Shown in pieces: positions 13,087 to 23,537 of a stretch of DNA of 64,000 nucleotides. Position 1 is the first letter of the stretch. Each line of letters starts with the position of its first letter. Source of the stretch: Byssochlamys sp. IMV 00236 (Eukaryota; Ascomycota; Eurotiomycetes; Eurotiales; Thermoascaceae); contig MSJH02000637.1 of assembly GCA_001931875.2 (NCBI GenBank), positions 124,001 to 188,000 of the forward strand, in the 5' to 3' direction. The notes beneath the pieces are model-generated. The model worked only from the letters and a program-made list of their open reading frames with translations, did not search any database and had not been told where the DNA came from. The translations under genes and the position numbers were made by a program.

Positions 13087-13986
13087 CTCCGTCACAGGGT
13101 CACTATTCAGGCTGAGTCCGGCGCACGCTGCAGATGGAGAATCAGCGTTGTAGGGTTCCGGTGTCGGTGAACGGGGACCAGTCTTGGATCGGGTGCCCAG
13201 CACTTCGTCCTGCAGATGAGCGGGTATATATCGCGGAGACGGTGACGCAGAGGAATTCGGACTCAGATTCGATTCCGACGTAGACGACAGAGGTGGTGGC
13301 AGTGGCAAGGATGAAGAGTCGGCACTAGGACTGTGAGGTTGGTGGCCGTGACGTCTTCCGGCGGAGTCTGCGTGCCTGGCGCGCGAGGCAAAGGACGCAG
13401 CTGGATGGGCTCCTGGTCGGCGAGGCTCTGCAACCTTGCGTCGCTTTGTGGAAGACGTGATGGCTGTGAGCTGCGCACGTCTCGTGGCAGCTCGGGGCAA
13501 CACGCTGGAGACAGGTGAGGAGAGAAAAGAACCGGAAAAATATGGAGGTGATGGGCTGGTAGGACGACAGGAAGCGAAGGGGGCGACCAGAATGGTTGAA
13601 GGGGGGAAAGGAAAGAAAAAAACAAAAAAAGAAAAAGACGTGCAGAAAAGACAGGGCCAAGCAGGGTCTGTCAATGATATTCCGGAACAAAGACTGGACG
13701 ATTTCAGCACGAGAGTTCAAGTGGTGGCTCTGGAGGTGGGGAGAAAAAGCGAATACTTAGCGGCTACTTAGTTGGCGGCGTGGATAAACGACGGAAATTG
13801 GTTAGTTAACTGCATCTCTCTCTTATTATTATTGCACCATGTATATTATAATAATAATATATCTAGCAAAGGAATACCAGAACATATCTCTTGTTTCTGC
13901 ACATGCATCTCCTTAAACTAAGCAAACCCTCCTCTAAATCCCCACAGCCACAATCGACGTCCTCATACCAGGATAGTTCTTTGATA
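13087..13986. other. 5' region of the ubiquitin protease gene and intergenic DNA
   Basis: On the minus strand this is a CT-rich leader, with long pyrimidine runs at 13590-13640, typical of fungal promoters. Part of it, up to 13710, stays open in frame with the protease and may be coding. Around 13822-13860 there is an inverted pair of TTATTATTAT/ATAATAATAA runs between this gene and the 3' end of the APH-like gene. Confidence 0.5.
13822..13860. repeat. AT-rich inverted repeat
   Basis: A TTATTATTAT run and its complement ATAATAATAA lie within about 40 bp, able to form an AT hairpin in non-coding DNA downstream of the APH-like gene. Probably a simple-sequence feature near a polyadenylation region. 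Confidence 0.5.
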
Positions 13987-14862
13987 TTAAAACAAAACTT
14001 TCCTAGCAGCATTAATCCCACTAAGATCCCATCTCTGCGGTGCAGTTCGATCCATCCATATTTTCCAATCACCCCGGAAAGCAGGCCTCAGAATCTGTGC
14101 ATACTCCCAATAATCCGGATACCATCCCGCATGTTCCCAGTCGAGAATGCCTGTGACCCTGTTCTGCTCGTCAACCATAATATTGCGAGGTGCAATATCA
14201 GCATGCGTAAACACTGAACAGCTAGACCGCGGCAGCATGTTAGGCAATTCATGTTCATATCGACGACCTGCGAAATGGTAATAGCGCTCGAAGATGCGAG
14301 CTCGCAAATCTGAATCATTCGTCAAGGGTCGGGCCGGATCTTTTAGATCCTCAAGCAATGGGTCTCTTGTTAGAGAGCCATCGGCAGCACATTGAAAAAG
14401 ACCATTAAGCTCTGGTGGACGTGGGATGGCTCGTATCTTGGAAATCATATCCCAGACTTGAAGACAAATATACTCTTTGGTCTTTCCATCCAGCGTATCC
14501 CATATCTTTTCTAGAGAAGACCCTGGAATAAGAGACATCACGATCCTCCCCCAGTCAGGATCGAAAATTGCGAAAAATACTTCAGGCACAGGAACGGAGG
14601 TGTGCTTAGATACAAGTCTCATAGCTTCAGCCTCAGCAGGTCGCACTCGTTCCCCGGATTTGGTGACATAGGTGGAGTCATGCTCAACTACTATGCCGCC
14701 CGTCTGTTTGCTAAGAACGGTGATGACCTCTTGATCTGGCCGTAGGTTCGAGATATCCGTGGATGAAGGACATGGGAACAAGGTTGTGCCTGATTTGATG
14801 TATCGATTCCCTTCTCGCATATTTCGTATATGGAAAGGAACACCACCAGAAGAATCTGTCAT
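13987..14862 (-). CDS. APH/choline-kinase-like phosphotransferase
   Basis: Single-exon ORF of 291 residues from the ATG at 14862. The frame is open further, to 14898, but without an ATG. It belongs to the fungal APH (aminoglycoside phosphotransferase, Pfam APH) superfamily of protein-kinase-like fold. The catalytic loop reads FTHADIAPRNIMVD, with the catalytic Asp and the metal-binding Asn. The following metal-binding Asp is in GILDWEHAGWYPDYWEY. An upstream EAEAMRLV segment carries the helix-C-like Glu. Such proteins are abundant in Aspergillus and their substrates are mostly unknown. Antibiotic resistance should not be inferred. The gene stands alone, with an AT-rich 3' flank. Confidence 0.8.
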   Translation of the reverse strand: MTDSSGGVPFHIRNMREGNRYIKSGTTLFPCPSSTDISNLRPDQEVITVLSKQTGGIVVEHDSTYVTKSGERVRPAEAEAMRLVSKHTSVPVPEVFFAIFDPDWGRIVMSLIPGSSLEKIWDTLDGKTKEYICLQVWDMISKIRAIPRPPELNGLFQCAADGSLTRDPLLEDLKDPARPLTNDSDLRARIFERYYHFAGRRYEHELPNMLPRSSCSVFTHADIAPRNIMVDEQNRVTGILDWEHAGWYPDYWEYAQILRPAFRGDWKIWMDRTAPQRWDLSGINAARKVLF

Positions 14863-16305
14863 ACTGAGAAGAACGTTTGAGACGTTAGCAATAATCACTT
14901 AGTTTTCTGGCGACACTCCTAGTATAAAAGAGAAGATGACAGAACTCGGGGTATTAACGCCCACCTAATTTCACGTAATATCACGTGACCCTGTAATATC
15001 TGAGATATCCTGAGGCTACCCTCGATATGTGACTTGCAAGTCGTCGATAAAGTGGTATGGTATTCGTCTTTAACTAGGTAGGCTTTGTCTGCAATAGGAT
15101 TTGACAAAGTCTGTGAACCTCTGTTGTCGACGCCCCCATCAGTCGCTCCTGCTAGCCATTACTTAGAGGTCGCTTCACCACTGGCAACATTAAAGATTCA
15201 ATTCACTGCTCGCCCTTGAGTTCCATTAGAGGTTTGGAAAATCTCAATACCTCAGCCACGGAAGTCCTAGGAGTAATATCATGCCATATACTGTTAAAAG
15301 CAAATCTCAAGAACAAGCACACCCCCACGCCAGTTCGAAGTGAAACACTACAATCATGATACTTACTGTATACAATTGGTTTCAGAGCTTTCCAACCCAG
15401 GTCAGCTTTTCCGGACCATCTGCGCATATATGGAACAACGTGGTTGCCTCCAAGCTTATAATCCTCTGTACGAAGCTTTGGAATTTCGAGCGTTGTATAT
15501 TTTATGGCCAAAGCTCTGCGGGGCCTACGATATAATATTTAGTGCAGATATGTATTCTTTGGAAAAAGTACTCTGCTACGGTAATCAGTAGTACTTATTT
15601 CCCGATCATAGATTTACTTATCAAGCGGAAAATGCTTCAATCGATAAGTTCGTAAGTCCCGCTGTATACTATAAGGCTCAATTGACTACTACTCCACCAG
15701 CCCGAAAAGTACCAAACCCTCTCTAGGAGAATGATGCTGCAGCCAAGTCTGTCTTCTATCACTAGACAAGCTTCAGTGGACAGCAATCGGCGGCTCAAGT
15801 CTCATCCTCTCCATTATTAGAGAGCCCAGAAGTGCCAATATGGACGTATTCGCTCTATTATGAAATCAGTATCGCGTCAGAGCCGAAAATATTAGCAAGA
15901 GATATATTCAAATACAGGCTACTGCTATAGTCCGCAAAGGAATCATATCACCTGCGGATATGATAGGTACAGTTTGCATCAGACATCGTTGATCAATAAT
16001 AGATCAGAAGATTTCTGACCAGCTCACTTGATGAGATGTACTTACAACTTTCCTCGGATGCTATCTCGTCTCAGCTTTACTTGTTTCAACCTTCCCTTTC
16101 TCAAGTTTAGTCTTTTCTACTACAGTCGTCACAGCTTCCTCTCACCTCCCTCTCCTAGAGCTAGCTCCGATAATGACAACAGACTACTACGCAAACATCA
16201 CCTATAGTTCGTAGATACAATAACTCTCTTCTATCTTCTTTCCTCATACTATCTTCGTTTTAATGATCAATTCAGATTGACTGTAAACATCAACATAAGA
16301 AAGAA
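14863..16305. other. Intergenic region with one copy of a direct repeat
   Basis: Contains the left copy of the 123-bp repeat (15174-15296) and two TCACGTGA/CACGTAA-like motifs near 14970-14990. The last few hundred bases are pyrimidine-rich and are the probable promoter of the zinc-cluster gene. Short ORFs such as that on the minus strand at 15203-15511 run through the repeat and are not supported as a gene. Confidence 0.5.
15174..15296 (+). repeat. 123-bp direct repeat, copy 1
   Basis: Aligns without gaps to 18331-18453 at roughly 90% identity by eye. Shared landmarks include CATTAAAGAT, CCATTAGAGGTTT and a 40-base perfect or near-perfect core ending in ATATCATGCCATATAC. On the minus strand both copies encode the same short peptide, WHDITPRTSVAEVL, with a stop at the same place. 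Flanking DNA is unrelated. Confidence 0.85.
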
Positions 16306-18198
16306 ATGACCTCCACCACAACCGAAACGACTTACCAGCCCACAATGCCATACTCCCAGGAACGTCTGGAACTGGCGCTGGGTCTCTTCTGTCGCATGAG
16401 ACCTCATCTCAAACGAAGAGGCCTGCCGCATGAACACCTCGAGCAGAATCTCAAATCCAAATATGAACTGCGCTGGGGAACTTTAGAAAGCGCGAAAAAG
16501 GCCCCATCGACGTGGATCGATGATGATGATAGCGCGGACTACGATCCGAAACAGGATATTCCGAAAAGAAAGTTCTCCAAGGCTCGTGTCGGTCAGAAGG
16601 TTGGTGCAGAGAGGCCGGCGAAGAGGCAGCGACGGCTGTCCATGTCGGAAGAAGATGAGGAAGAAAAGGAAGACGACGACGATGACGAACCTGGGTTGCT
16701 CGTTACTTTAAAGACCACGTCGGAAAGAGGTAGAGCATTCTTATCCTGCCTGCGAGACCGTAGCAGCGACGAGTATGAAGGAAACATCTATGAAGATGCA
16801 GCACCCGGGTTATGCAACAAAAGATATCCTCTGAGGAGCCGTGGGAAGAGCATAAGCTCTCTACTTGCACTGTTCGATCCTCAGCCATCTCAGGAAGATT
16901 CGCAAGCCTCGACGAAAAGCCTTCTCAGCCTAGACCTCGGCCATCCAGCAGCGAGAGGGTGTAAATCCTGCTGGGAATTCAACCAGGACTGTTCCCTTGT
17001 CGATAATCCTGCACTCTACCCCTGTCAGATATGTCGGGAGGACGGCCTTGACTGCGAACTGATCATACAACCAAGACGAAAGCGTGGATGCGAGAATTGC
17101 AAAAAGAAAAGGAAAGTCGTTTGTTCGTATCTCCAGAGCAATAATGCAAGCCATCATTTGCCGTGTACACAGTGTCAAACTGCAGGGATTCGATGCTGCG
17201 CTGGGCCTGCTAAGGAGAGGCAAATGCGAGTAACGGGTGAGCACGAGACGCAAGATGATGACATTGGCGATAATTTTGTTCATCTTGTTTGTCCTCCGCA
17301 GCAGGGACAGACAGAAACCATGCAGCCTTTGCCAACGCCAGAGAGTCTGCGGCGTTGCAGTGTCGATGATTCGAACTTTGATACCGGTGCTACAGCAGTC
17401 TGTCAAGATAGTCAACCAGAACCCGAAGAAGAAGAAGATAAACACGGCGAGACACTTCTCAAACCGTCCCTGGTGATCCCCAAATCCGTGCCATGCGAGC
17501 CTCAATCCAGGGGAAATGGCCTAGTCAGAAATGGGCCTGCGCCCATTACTCGCGTGATAACCACCTCATTCGCTCACCCCATCAACTTCTCTTATGAACC
17601 CCCTGCAGACGGTACCAAGCCTTGTCACTGGTGCCATGACTTCCGGTACGGCATCATCGGTATAGGGACACTCAACGTCGAAATCATAGACTACCATGAT
17701 GGCAACGGATATATCGAGATCGAAGGCGGACATGTAGGTCAGGGTCATGAACCAAGTCGGATGTGCATAATCTGTGCCTTGGAGAGACTGCACATTATGA
17801 ACTGCCGCAATCACACCATCTCTCCCTTGGAAGGTCACAACGAGGAAACGTTCGATTATGATGCGGCCTATGAGAGTTTATTGCAAGAGCCGGGGGAGGA
17901 TAGAGACGTCAAGACGCTTGCACTATGGTGTATGCTCTGCCCTCGTCCAGCGTTCTTTGGGTGTGTGACGGTTCAGTCAGTGGATAAGTTTCAGGAACCT
18001 GTTGACCCGTCAGATCCGGCAGCGAAAGGTTGTGGACTGCTTTTATGCTCGGACTGCGCTAGACTGTGCAAAGAATTCGGGGCTGACCTGGAGCGGGTGG
18101 TTAGTGAGAATAGGAAAAGTCTGGGGGAAGATGGTGTGCGAGCGGATGCAGTCTATTTGCTTCCCGAGAACGATCTTTGGAAGACATACAGTGGTTGA
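16306..18198 (+). CDS. Tandem zinc-cluster (Zn2Cys6-like) protein
   Basis: Intronless ORF of 630 residues. An acidic/basic stretch (about residues 70-130) holds a putative nuclear signal (RPAKRQRR) and runs of Asp and Glu. Two consecutive six-cysteine motifs follow. The first, from residue 219, has spacing C-x2-C-x6-C-x10-C-x2-C-x6-C. The second, from about residue 262, is C-x2-C-x7-C-x13-C-x2-C-x6-C and includes the basic CENCKKKRK stretch. The first fits the fungal Zn2Cys6 DNA-binding pattern and the second is a looser version. The C-terminal part has more Cys pairs (CHWC near 439, CIIC, CMLC, CSDC) that could bind further zinc. It is probably a nuclear DNA-binding regulator, but lacks the usual N-terminal position of the cluster. 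I see no fungal transcription-factor middle domain. The gene is flanked by a direct repeat. Confidence 0.75.
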   Translation: MTSTTTETTYQPTMPYSQERLELALGLFCRMRPHLKRRGLPHEHLEQNLKSKYELRWGTLESAKKAPSTWIDDDDSADYDPKQDIPKRKFSKARVGQKVGAERPAKRQRRLSMSEEDEEEKEDDDDDEPGLLVTLKTTSERGRAFLSCLRDRSSDEYEGNIYEDAAPGLCNKRYPLRSRGKSISSLLALFDPQPSQEDSQASTKSLLSLDLGHPAARGCKSCWEFNQDCSLVDNPALYPCQICREDGLDCELIIQPRRKRGCENCKKKRKVVCSYLQSNNASHHLPCTQCQTAGIRCCAGPAKERQMRVTGEHETQDDDIGDNFVHLVCPPQQGQTETMQPLPTPESLRRCSVDDSNFDTGATAVCQDSQPEPEEEEDKHGETLLKPSLVIPKSVPCEPQSRGNGLVRNGPAPITRVITTSFAHPINFSYEPPADGTKPCHWCHDFRYGIIGIGTLNVEIIDYHDGNGYIEIEGGHVGQGHEPSRMCIICALERLHIMNCRNHTISPLEGHNEETFDYDAAYESLLQEPGEDRDVKTLALWCMLCPRPAFFGCVTVQSVDKFQEPVDPSDPAAKGCGLLLCSDCARLCKEFGADLERVVSENRKSLGEDGVRADAVYLLPENDLWKTYSG

Positions 18199-18330
18199 AA
18201 TAGGCAGAAAAAGAATGATTTCGAAATACATGTGTTTAGCGTTGTCATCTAGACAGAAGCGAGGGAGGATGTTGTCATTTCGCAGTGGTCCGGTGGGGAA
18301 CAATATCTCATTTAGAGCAATCGATTATAA

Positions 18331-18453
18331 TTCACCGCTGGGATCATTAAAGATCCAATTCATCGCTCGTCCTTGAGCTCCATTAGAGGTTTTGAAAATA
18401 CCAATACCTCAGCCACAGAAGTCCTAGGAGTAATATCATGCCATATACAGTTA
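18331..18453 (+). repeat. 123-bp direct repeat, copy 2
   Basis: Second copy of the repeat at 15174-15296, same orientation and same length, starting 132 bp after the stop codon of the zinc-cluster gene. The two copies are 3157 bp apart. Confidence 0.85.
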
Positions 18454-18790
18454 TTATGAGATAAACGCAGCATATCTATTCGGGTTCTGCCCCGAGACAG
18501 CCAAGCTTTGGCTGAGGTCACCGCATGACCCAGACCAGCAGACCCTTGATCGCTCAATACTACTGCTTGGACAGCAAAGCATACACAATTCTTTCGTTAA
18601 ATATTCATGACTGAAAAGCACGACTGTGACATTCATACACGTTGCACGTCTAACAGCTGGGTCTCGTGGGAGGAAATAATGGAAGGAAATCGGGACACGA
18701 AAAAGCATGCACGTCGAGCAAGAGGGACAACAGGTGAGATACACGACCACCTCTTCCTATGATTTTTGACTAAGTTTCATGCGACCCTTC

Positions 18791-20994
18791 CTAACGCGCC
18801 ACAATCTTGTCCACCTCGTCCTTTGCTTCGGTCCAGGTCTCCAGGTTCTTTCGGGCCCAGTCAAGATGGCAGCGAGCGTAGGCCACCTGCATGGTGTTAG
18901 TCACGTCAGTATTTCAGTGGTTGCGAATAAGAATGAACGTACCATGTAGCGTCGAAGATCTTCCTCCTTTTCACGCTGGAATCTCTTCAAGTCTGCTAGA
19001 ACGCCGGCACTGGCGTCCTTGACATCCTTCTCGGACACCTCAAGGGCTTGCTCCAGCTATGGCCGGTGTCAGTACTGATCCTTGACAGAAAGAGGGTACT
19101 GCGATGCTATTTACCTGTAAAAGACTCTCTTTGGTCTTTCCAATCTGGTCCCGCCGTGTCCTTTCGGGGTCAACATCAACAAAACCATGGACGGCATGAC
19201 TAATTCTACCAAAGATCTTGTTTGTCACAAAGTTACCGCTGGGACTCTTCCGATGGACAGGAGTGGGTATTGGGGCCGGCTCAGCAGAGCCCTGCGACGC
19301 CGAAGGATGCGAGGTGACAGTCTCGCCATGTGTGGGTGGGAAGTCGGAGTCGATAGAGGCGGTGTCTTCTGCGCTGCTTGGGCGAACCTCGGCCGGGTCT
19401 GTGGTACTACTAACTGCAGACGAAGTAGACAGCGAACGCCTTGGCTTTGTCGCCAGAGATGGAGACGACGCATTCTGGAGATATTGTTCGATCCGCTTGG
19501 CCTCAAGCTCGCTCCTCTCCAAGGAGTCTAACAGCGTCTTCTTCTTGGCAAGCTCGTCTCTGGTCATCTCTTCTTGCACACGTTTGAGTACGCGGTAGCG
19601 CAGTACGCTACGCACCACACTGGCAAACTGTGCACTCTCCCTCATTGGCTCTGCAAAGCTTGCACTTAGTGAATTCGACAGTTCCTCGGTAGCAATGTAC
19701 GATGTGTCTGCCGCTTGGCCAATCCTCTCTATGGCAGCTGCCACCGTTGGCGACTGTTCTGACAAGGAGAAACCGTTGTAACGCGCACCCAGTTCCATCA
19801 GGTCGCTCGACAAGGACGACAGATGAGCCAAGGTCCGACGATTGACTTTCTCAATGTTTCCTTGTAACAGCAACTCCAGTTCTCGCGTCGATGCCTCGAA
19901 GTTGATAAAGTACGGATCGAGGTCTTTCTCGCTCAGGGTGCGCGAACTCGGTGGGAAACGTCCTAGGACCTGAGGACCAGGAGTTGTGTGAGCGGCTGTG
20001 GATGGCGTTGCTGCGAACTCTGATGGTGAGGTTGGAATCCCTGTCCCTGTTGTTCCGGAAGTAGACTTCAGCTTCGCAGACGATGATGGGACTGGCAGCC
20101 AGGCATGCGCAGGAGTTGGGTTTGCGGGATCGAGAGGTGGTGCTTTCAGATTGTTCTTCGGCACAGAGGCCGCAGGATGAGAATGGAGAACTTCGCTCTA
20201 GATATCGATTTAGTCAGAGAAGATCGTGTATCTCGGGCCATGTGTATACCTACCCAGCTAGCATTTGGATCCAAGAACCTCCAAAAGACCCCATCTTCTC
20301 GTACCTCCTTCATCTTGCGGCATCGATTGAGGAAGACCGCCAACATGCGCTTGCGTAGATCAATGATAGCGGCATCTTCCTTTGCTTTTGTTGGCTTCGC
20401 CGCATAGTCTGCCATGGTATGCTTCTCTGGGATCGGTGGCATCACCAACGTAGGGTGGAGGTTGACCAGTGTCTGGCGCAGAGATGCGAATTCCGAATAT
20501 CGTCGTCGCACTTCAAGATCCTACCCCGCTATCAGAATTGTCACGACAAAACACACGTCGCAGTACGTACTCCCGTCCGGATAGTATAGACGATAAAGCT
20601 CCCCCCGCCTTCATGGTTCTTCCCTGCATCCGTGATAAGGATAGGCAAATCGGGGTTCTCGTATAGTATCTGCTCCACGCGACTATCGTATACGTTCTTC
20701 TTGCGGTATCCCTGGTCTTCGTGTATGTCATAATCTCCCTCTCCTTCCCCTTCGCTCACATCTTCCTGTCTGGTTATGTAGTCGGGCGGTTCCTGGGTCG
20801 ATGAGTGGGATGAAGGCGGTGTCGATCCGGGTTCGTAAGTGCCTAAGGTCGAGTGAGTCGAGTGGGAGGGGTAGCAATCAACGATGAGATAGAAGCTCAC
20901 CTGGCGAAAACGCAGCCGAGTGCAAGGAATCTGACAGATGGGGTTCCTGGCGATCGAATGCGCCGTATGGGTTGTTATCCTCGTCGTTCCACAT
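18791..20994 (-). CDS. snx41: Sorting nexin Snx41 (PX-BAR protein)
   Basis: Six exons (20994-20901, 20842-20571, 20520-20254, 20197-19115, 19056-18943, 18886-18791) give 641 residues with all phases consistent. The start MWNDEDNNPYG is characteristic of fungal Snx41. A PX domain at roughly residues 85-215 contains the phosphoinositide-binding RRRYSEF motif and the PPIPEKH loop. The second half is a BAR-like coiled-coil region ending in KDEVDKIVAR. Snx41 works with Snx4 in retrieval of cargo from early endosomes to the Golgi, and the related Atg20 acts in selective autophagy. Binding to PI3P on endosomes is established for the family. Introns are 50-65 bp with clear GTRNGT donors. Confidence 0.93.
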
Positions 20995-21649
20995 GGTGCC
21001 TGCGGTTCCGGAGACAGCAGCCTGGTGGCTTCAATGCGGTGCGACGACGAGTGAGGCAGAAATGGATGTGATGAAGACCAGACCTCAACGCATCCAGAAG
21101 AGGCGACTGGAGTTCACTGAACTGATATGCGCCTTCGGGTTCAGCAAGATGGCAGCGATAAGTATGCGAACCAAGGCACCACATGCGGCTGGGGAAGCTC
21201 GGAGGAGCACAGCGACCAGTCACTTCAAGCTGGCCGATCTTGCGGGGCGCGAAGTCCAAGCCTCAACGTCACTTACTGTTCTTAAAGTACGGTGGCCCAC
21301 AGCGGTCTCCAGGTGAATACTATTGATACCTCCGTAAAATAGAGTATAGTAGAGTAGAGATGCAATTGTTTATTATTTATTCATGGAAGATGGTTTGATC
21401 GGGTTTGTTCTAATCCATCGCATAGGGCTCTCTTGATGGAGGATGGTATCACGGATACTGTACTAAGTGATCATGCTGATCATGCCCAAGTGGCTGTGCA
21501 ATCTAGGGACACTACCGTATGCATTCTCTACAAGCAAACAAGCTGTACAGTGTAGGTTCCTTGGAGCGGGAGATTACTTCACTTCTCCCAAGAAAGAGTC
21601 ATTCATTGCCATTTGCTTCCTTCCAGTATTCATGGACTTCTAAGACGAA
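20995..21649. other. Intergenic region upstream of snx41
   Basis: Contains the promoter of snx41 (minus strand) and the 3' flank of the neighbouring membrane-protein gene. AT-rich around 21320-21390. No supported gene. Confidence 0.45.
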
Positions 21650-22973
21650 TCACGTCGGATCCGAGTGGGTTAAACCTGTCCGTCTCCCCCAAGATCCCCG
21701 ACGAAGCTCGTCCTTCCTCCACGTTGAAGCCACCGGGCTGATTGGAGCAAACATAGAATCAGACCCTGAACAGAAATCCTCTGTGTGTAACATCCGGCTT
21801 GTCACAGAATCTGAGTTGACCTCCACACGGGTGCTGGTCAGGGATACCGTGGAGGTTCGGGAACGACCTCGCGGCATCAATGGTGATGGTGGTCTAACAA
21901 TGGGCTCTGAGGCTGAGAGAGGTCGAGCTGGCCTGGATCTGTTAGACATCGTATCTAGTCCTCCGGCGTGGTCTACTAGTCACGTAAAATAGTTAGCCCT
22001 TAGCTGTTCAATCTAGTGCAAATGGCCTCCCCAAGACGGTGAGACGCGGACCAGAATGTGGAGAGCTAGCAGAAAACCCATCTATGAGATCTCGCGACGA
22101 GTCAATGGAAGGTGTCTCTTGCATTGAGGTCCGTATTCCTTCATATTCGACTTCATTCTCGCGTGGCCTTCTCCAGCGCTCAGCGGGCGCTTCTCGTGAA
22201 TACGGAGTCCTTCTCGACGTCCGGCCTCTTTCAGGTTCATCAATATGCGGTCCTGTCCTCAACCCTCTTCCTGCCTGTTAGAGATACATCTAGCACGACT
22301 TGGGAGGAAGGTATACTAACCTTCTGGGTGAGAAACGATCTCTTTCTCGAGTAGGATGCTGCTGATACTCGTCGACGGGATCGAAATCCATACGCGTAGC
22401 CCTGAGATGTGCTGGGCGCGGTCTCGAAATCTCCTCCTCATGCATCTTATTTGGCCTGTACATATTTCCAGACGTGTAGTCCTCACCCAGTGTCTGTAGC
22501 GGCTCTGCTCTGTGGGTACTGTTTGCGGCATAAAAGTCATCAGGCAACGGTCTCCGTCTTGATCGCCGGTGTCTTCGTGGGCGAGTCTTATCAGCACTGT
22601 TATTCACCAGCATCTGTGATGGCCAGCGCGAGTGGAAGTGGGATTCTCCTCCCCAGGGACGCGATCTATTCTGACTCACGACACGTCCATTTGCATCGAG
22701 GTATCGAGTGTGTGCGTAAGCCATCTTGGACCTTCGTCTGCGCGCCTGAAGCTCTTGACGTCTTCTTCGCCGTTTTATACAATGATACAAGCAACAACAC
22801 AAAACCAACCCACAGCCTACGCAGAGGCCGGCAAAGATACTCGTGAGCACCAAGAGGTCTCTGCTTTGTGCGGGCCGCCCTGGCTGAGCTTGAGCCATTG
22901 TCAAAGTGAGGTGGTCTTGCGAAAGGAAGGAAGTTGGACCTCTATCATATGCGCATATTAGGAAGGATGACAA
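21650..22973 (-). CDS. Hypothetical single-pass membrane protein with Arg/Ser-rich tail
   Basis: A multi-exon model. The first long ORF (22973 or, more likely, the Met at 22898) has a hydrophobic segment LLVLTSIFAGLCVGCGLVLC followed by a cytosolic stop-transfer RRRRR, then an Arg-rich tail with a DDFYAANST segment. It loses its frame near 22320 at a GTTAGTATAC donor. Coding-like sequence continues at about 22276-22050 (REAPAERWRRPRE, SIDSSRDLIDGFS) and again at 21960-21650 (RSRTSTVSLTSTRVEV), ending in a TGA. Acceptor candidates are CTAACAG near 22277 and GACTAG near 21957. Exact junctions, and whether the third segment belongs, are uncertain. Membrane topology with a long disordered tail resembles fungal mid-2-like or cell-wall-associated proteins. 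No family is recognised. Confidence 0.45.
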
Positions 22974-23537
22974 TATAGAACGAAGACCCTTTACACGTCA
23001 ACGCCCTGCCGATGACATGATCGCTTAATTCGGTTTTTCTCTTTCATTTCCGAAATTGAACTCTATGAGGTCTATAGCAAACTTGATTCCAGCTGTGGTT
23101 TGTTTGGCATGTCACGCAGACGCTTGAGATCCCGCAAGTAGCTCGTGGTTTCCCAGCAAAGTTTGTACTGACAGTTAGAGCCAATCTATCAACTATCAAC
23201 TATTTTATAGGTATAATAAGAGAATACCCTGAGGAATACTGCATTATTAGGTATTGATTGTAATTCAGACTAGTCCGAGAACATCCATCTGTCCTGGGGT
23301 CGTTTGATCTGCAGAAAGGTACACACAAAGTGAGCCCGGTTACACAGCGGGTAGCCATACCAACATGATTTTGCTTTCTGCTTCTTTCTTCTCAAGTCGT
23401 CTCTTATGTGACTGTCCCCCTCGGACCGCTCGTACCATGATAGGCATCCATTATCAGGTGTCTCGAGTCGCAGAACTGGGCTCAAAAGCCTTCCAGAATG
23501 TAGTCACCAGACTTTACAGCCAAGCCCTTACGACGGG
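22974..23537. other. Intergenic region
   Basis: Promoter side of the membrane-protein gene and 3' flank of the retropepsin-like ORF. No supported gene. Confidence 0.4.

Noticed and set aside
21519..21992. 157-codon plus-strand ORF
   Set aside because: Opposite strand reads as a better Ser/Arg-rich coding segment. No family seen on the plus strand.
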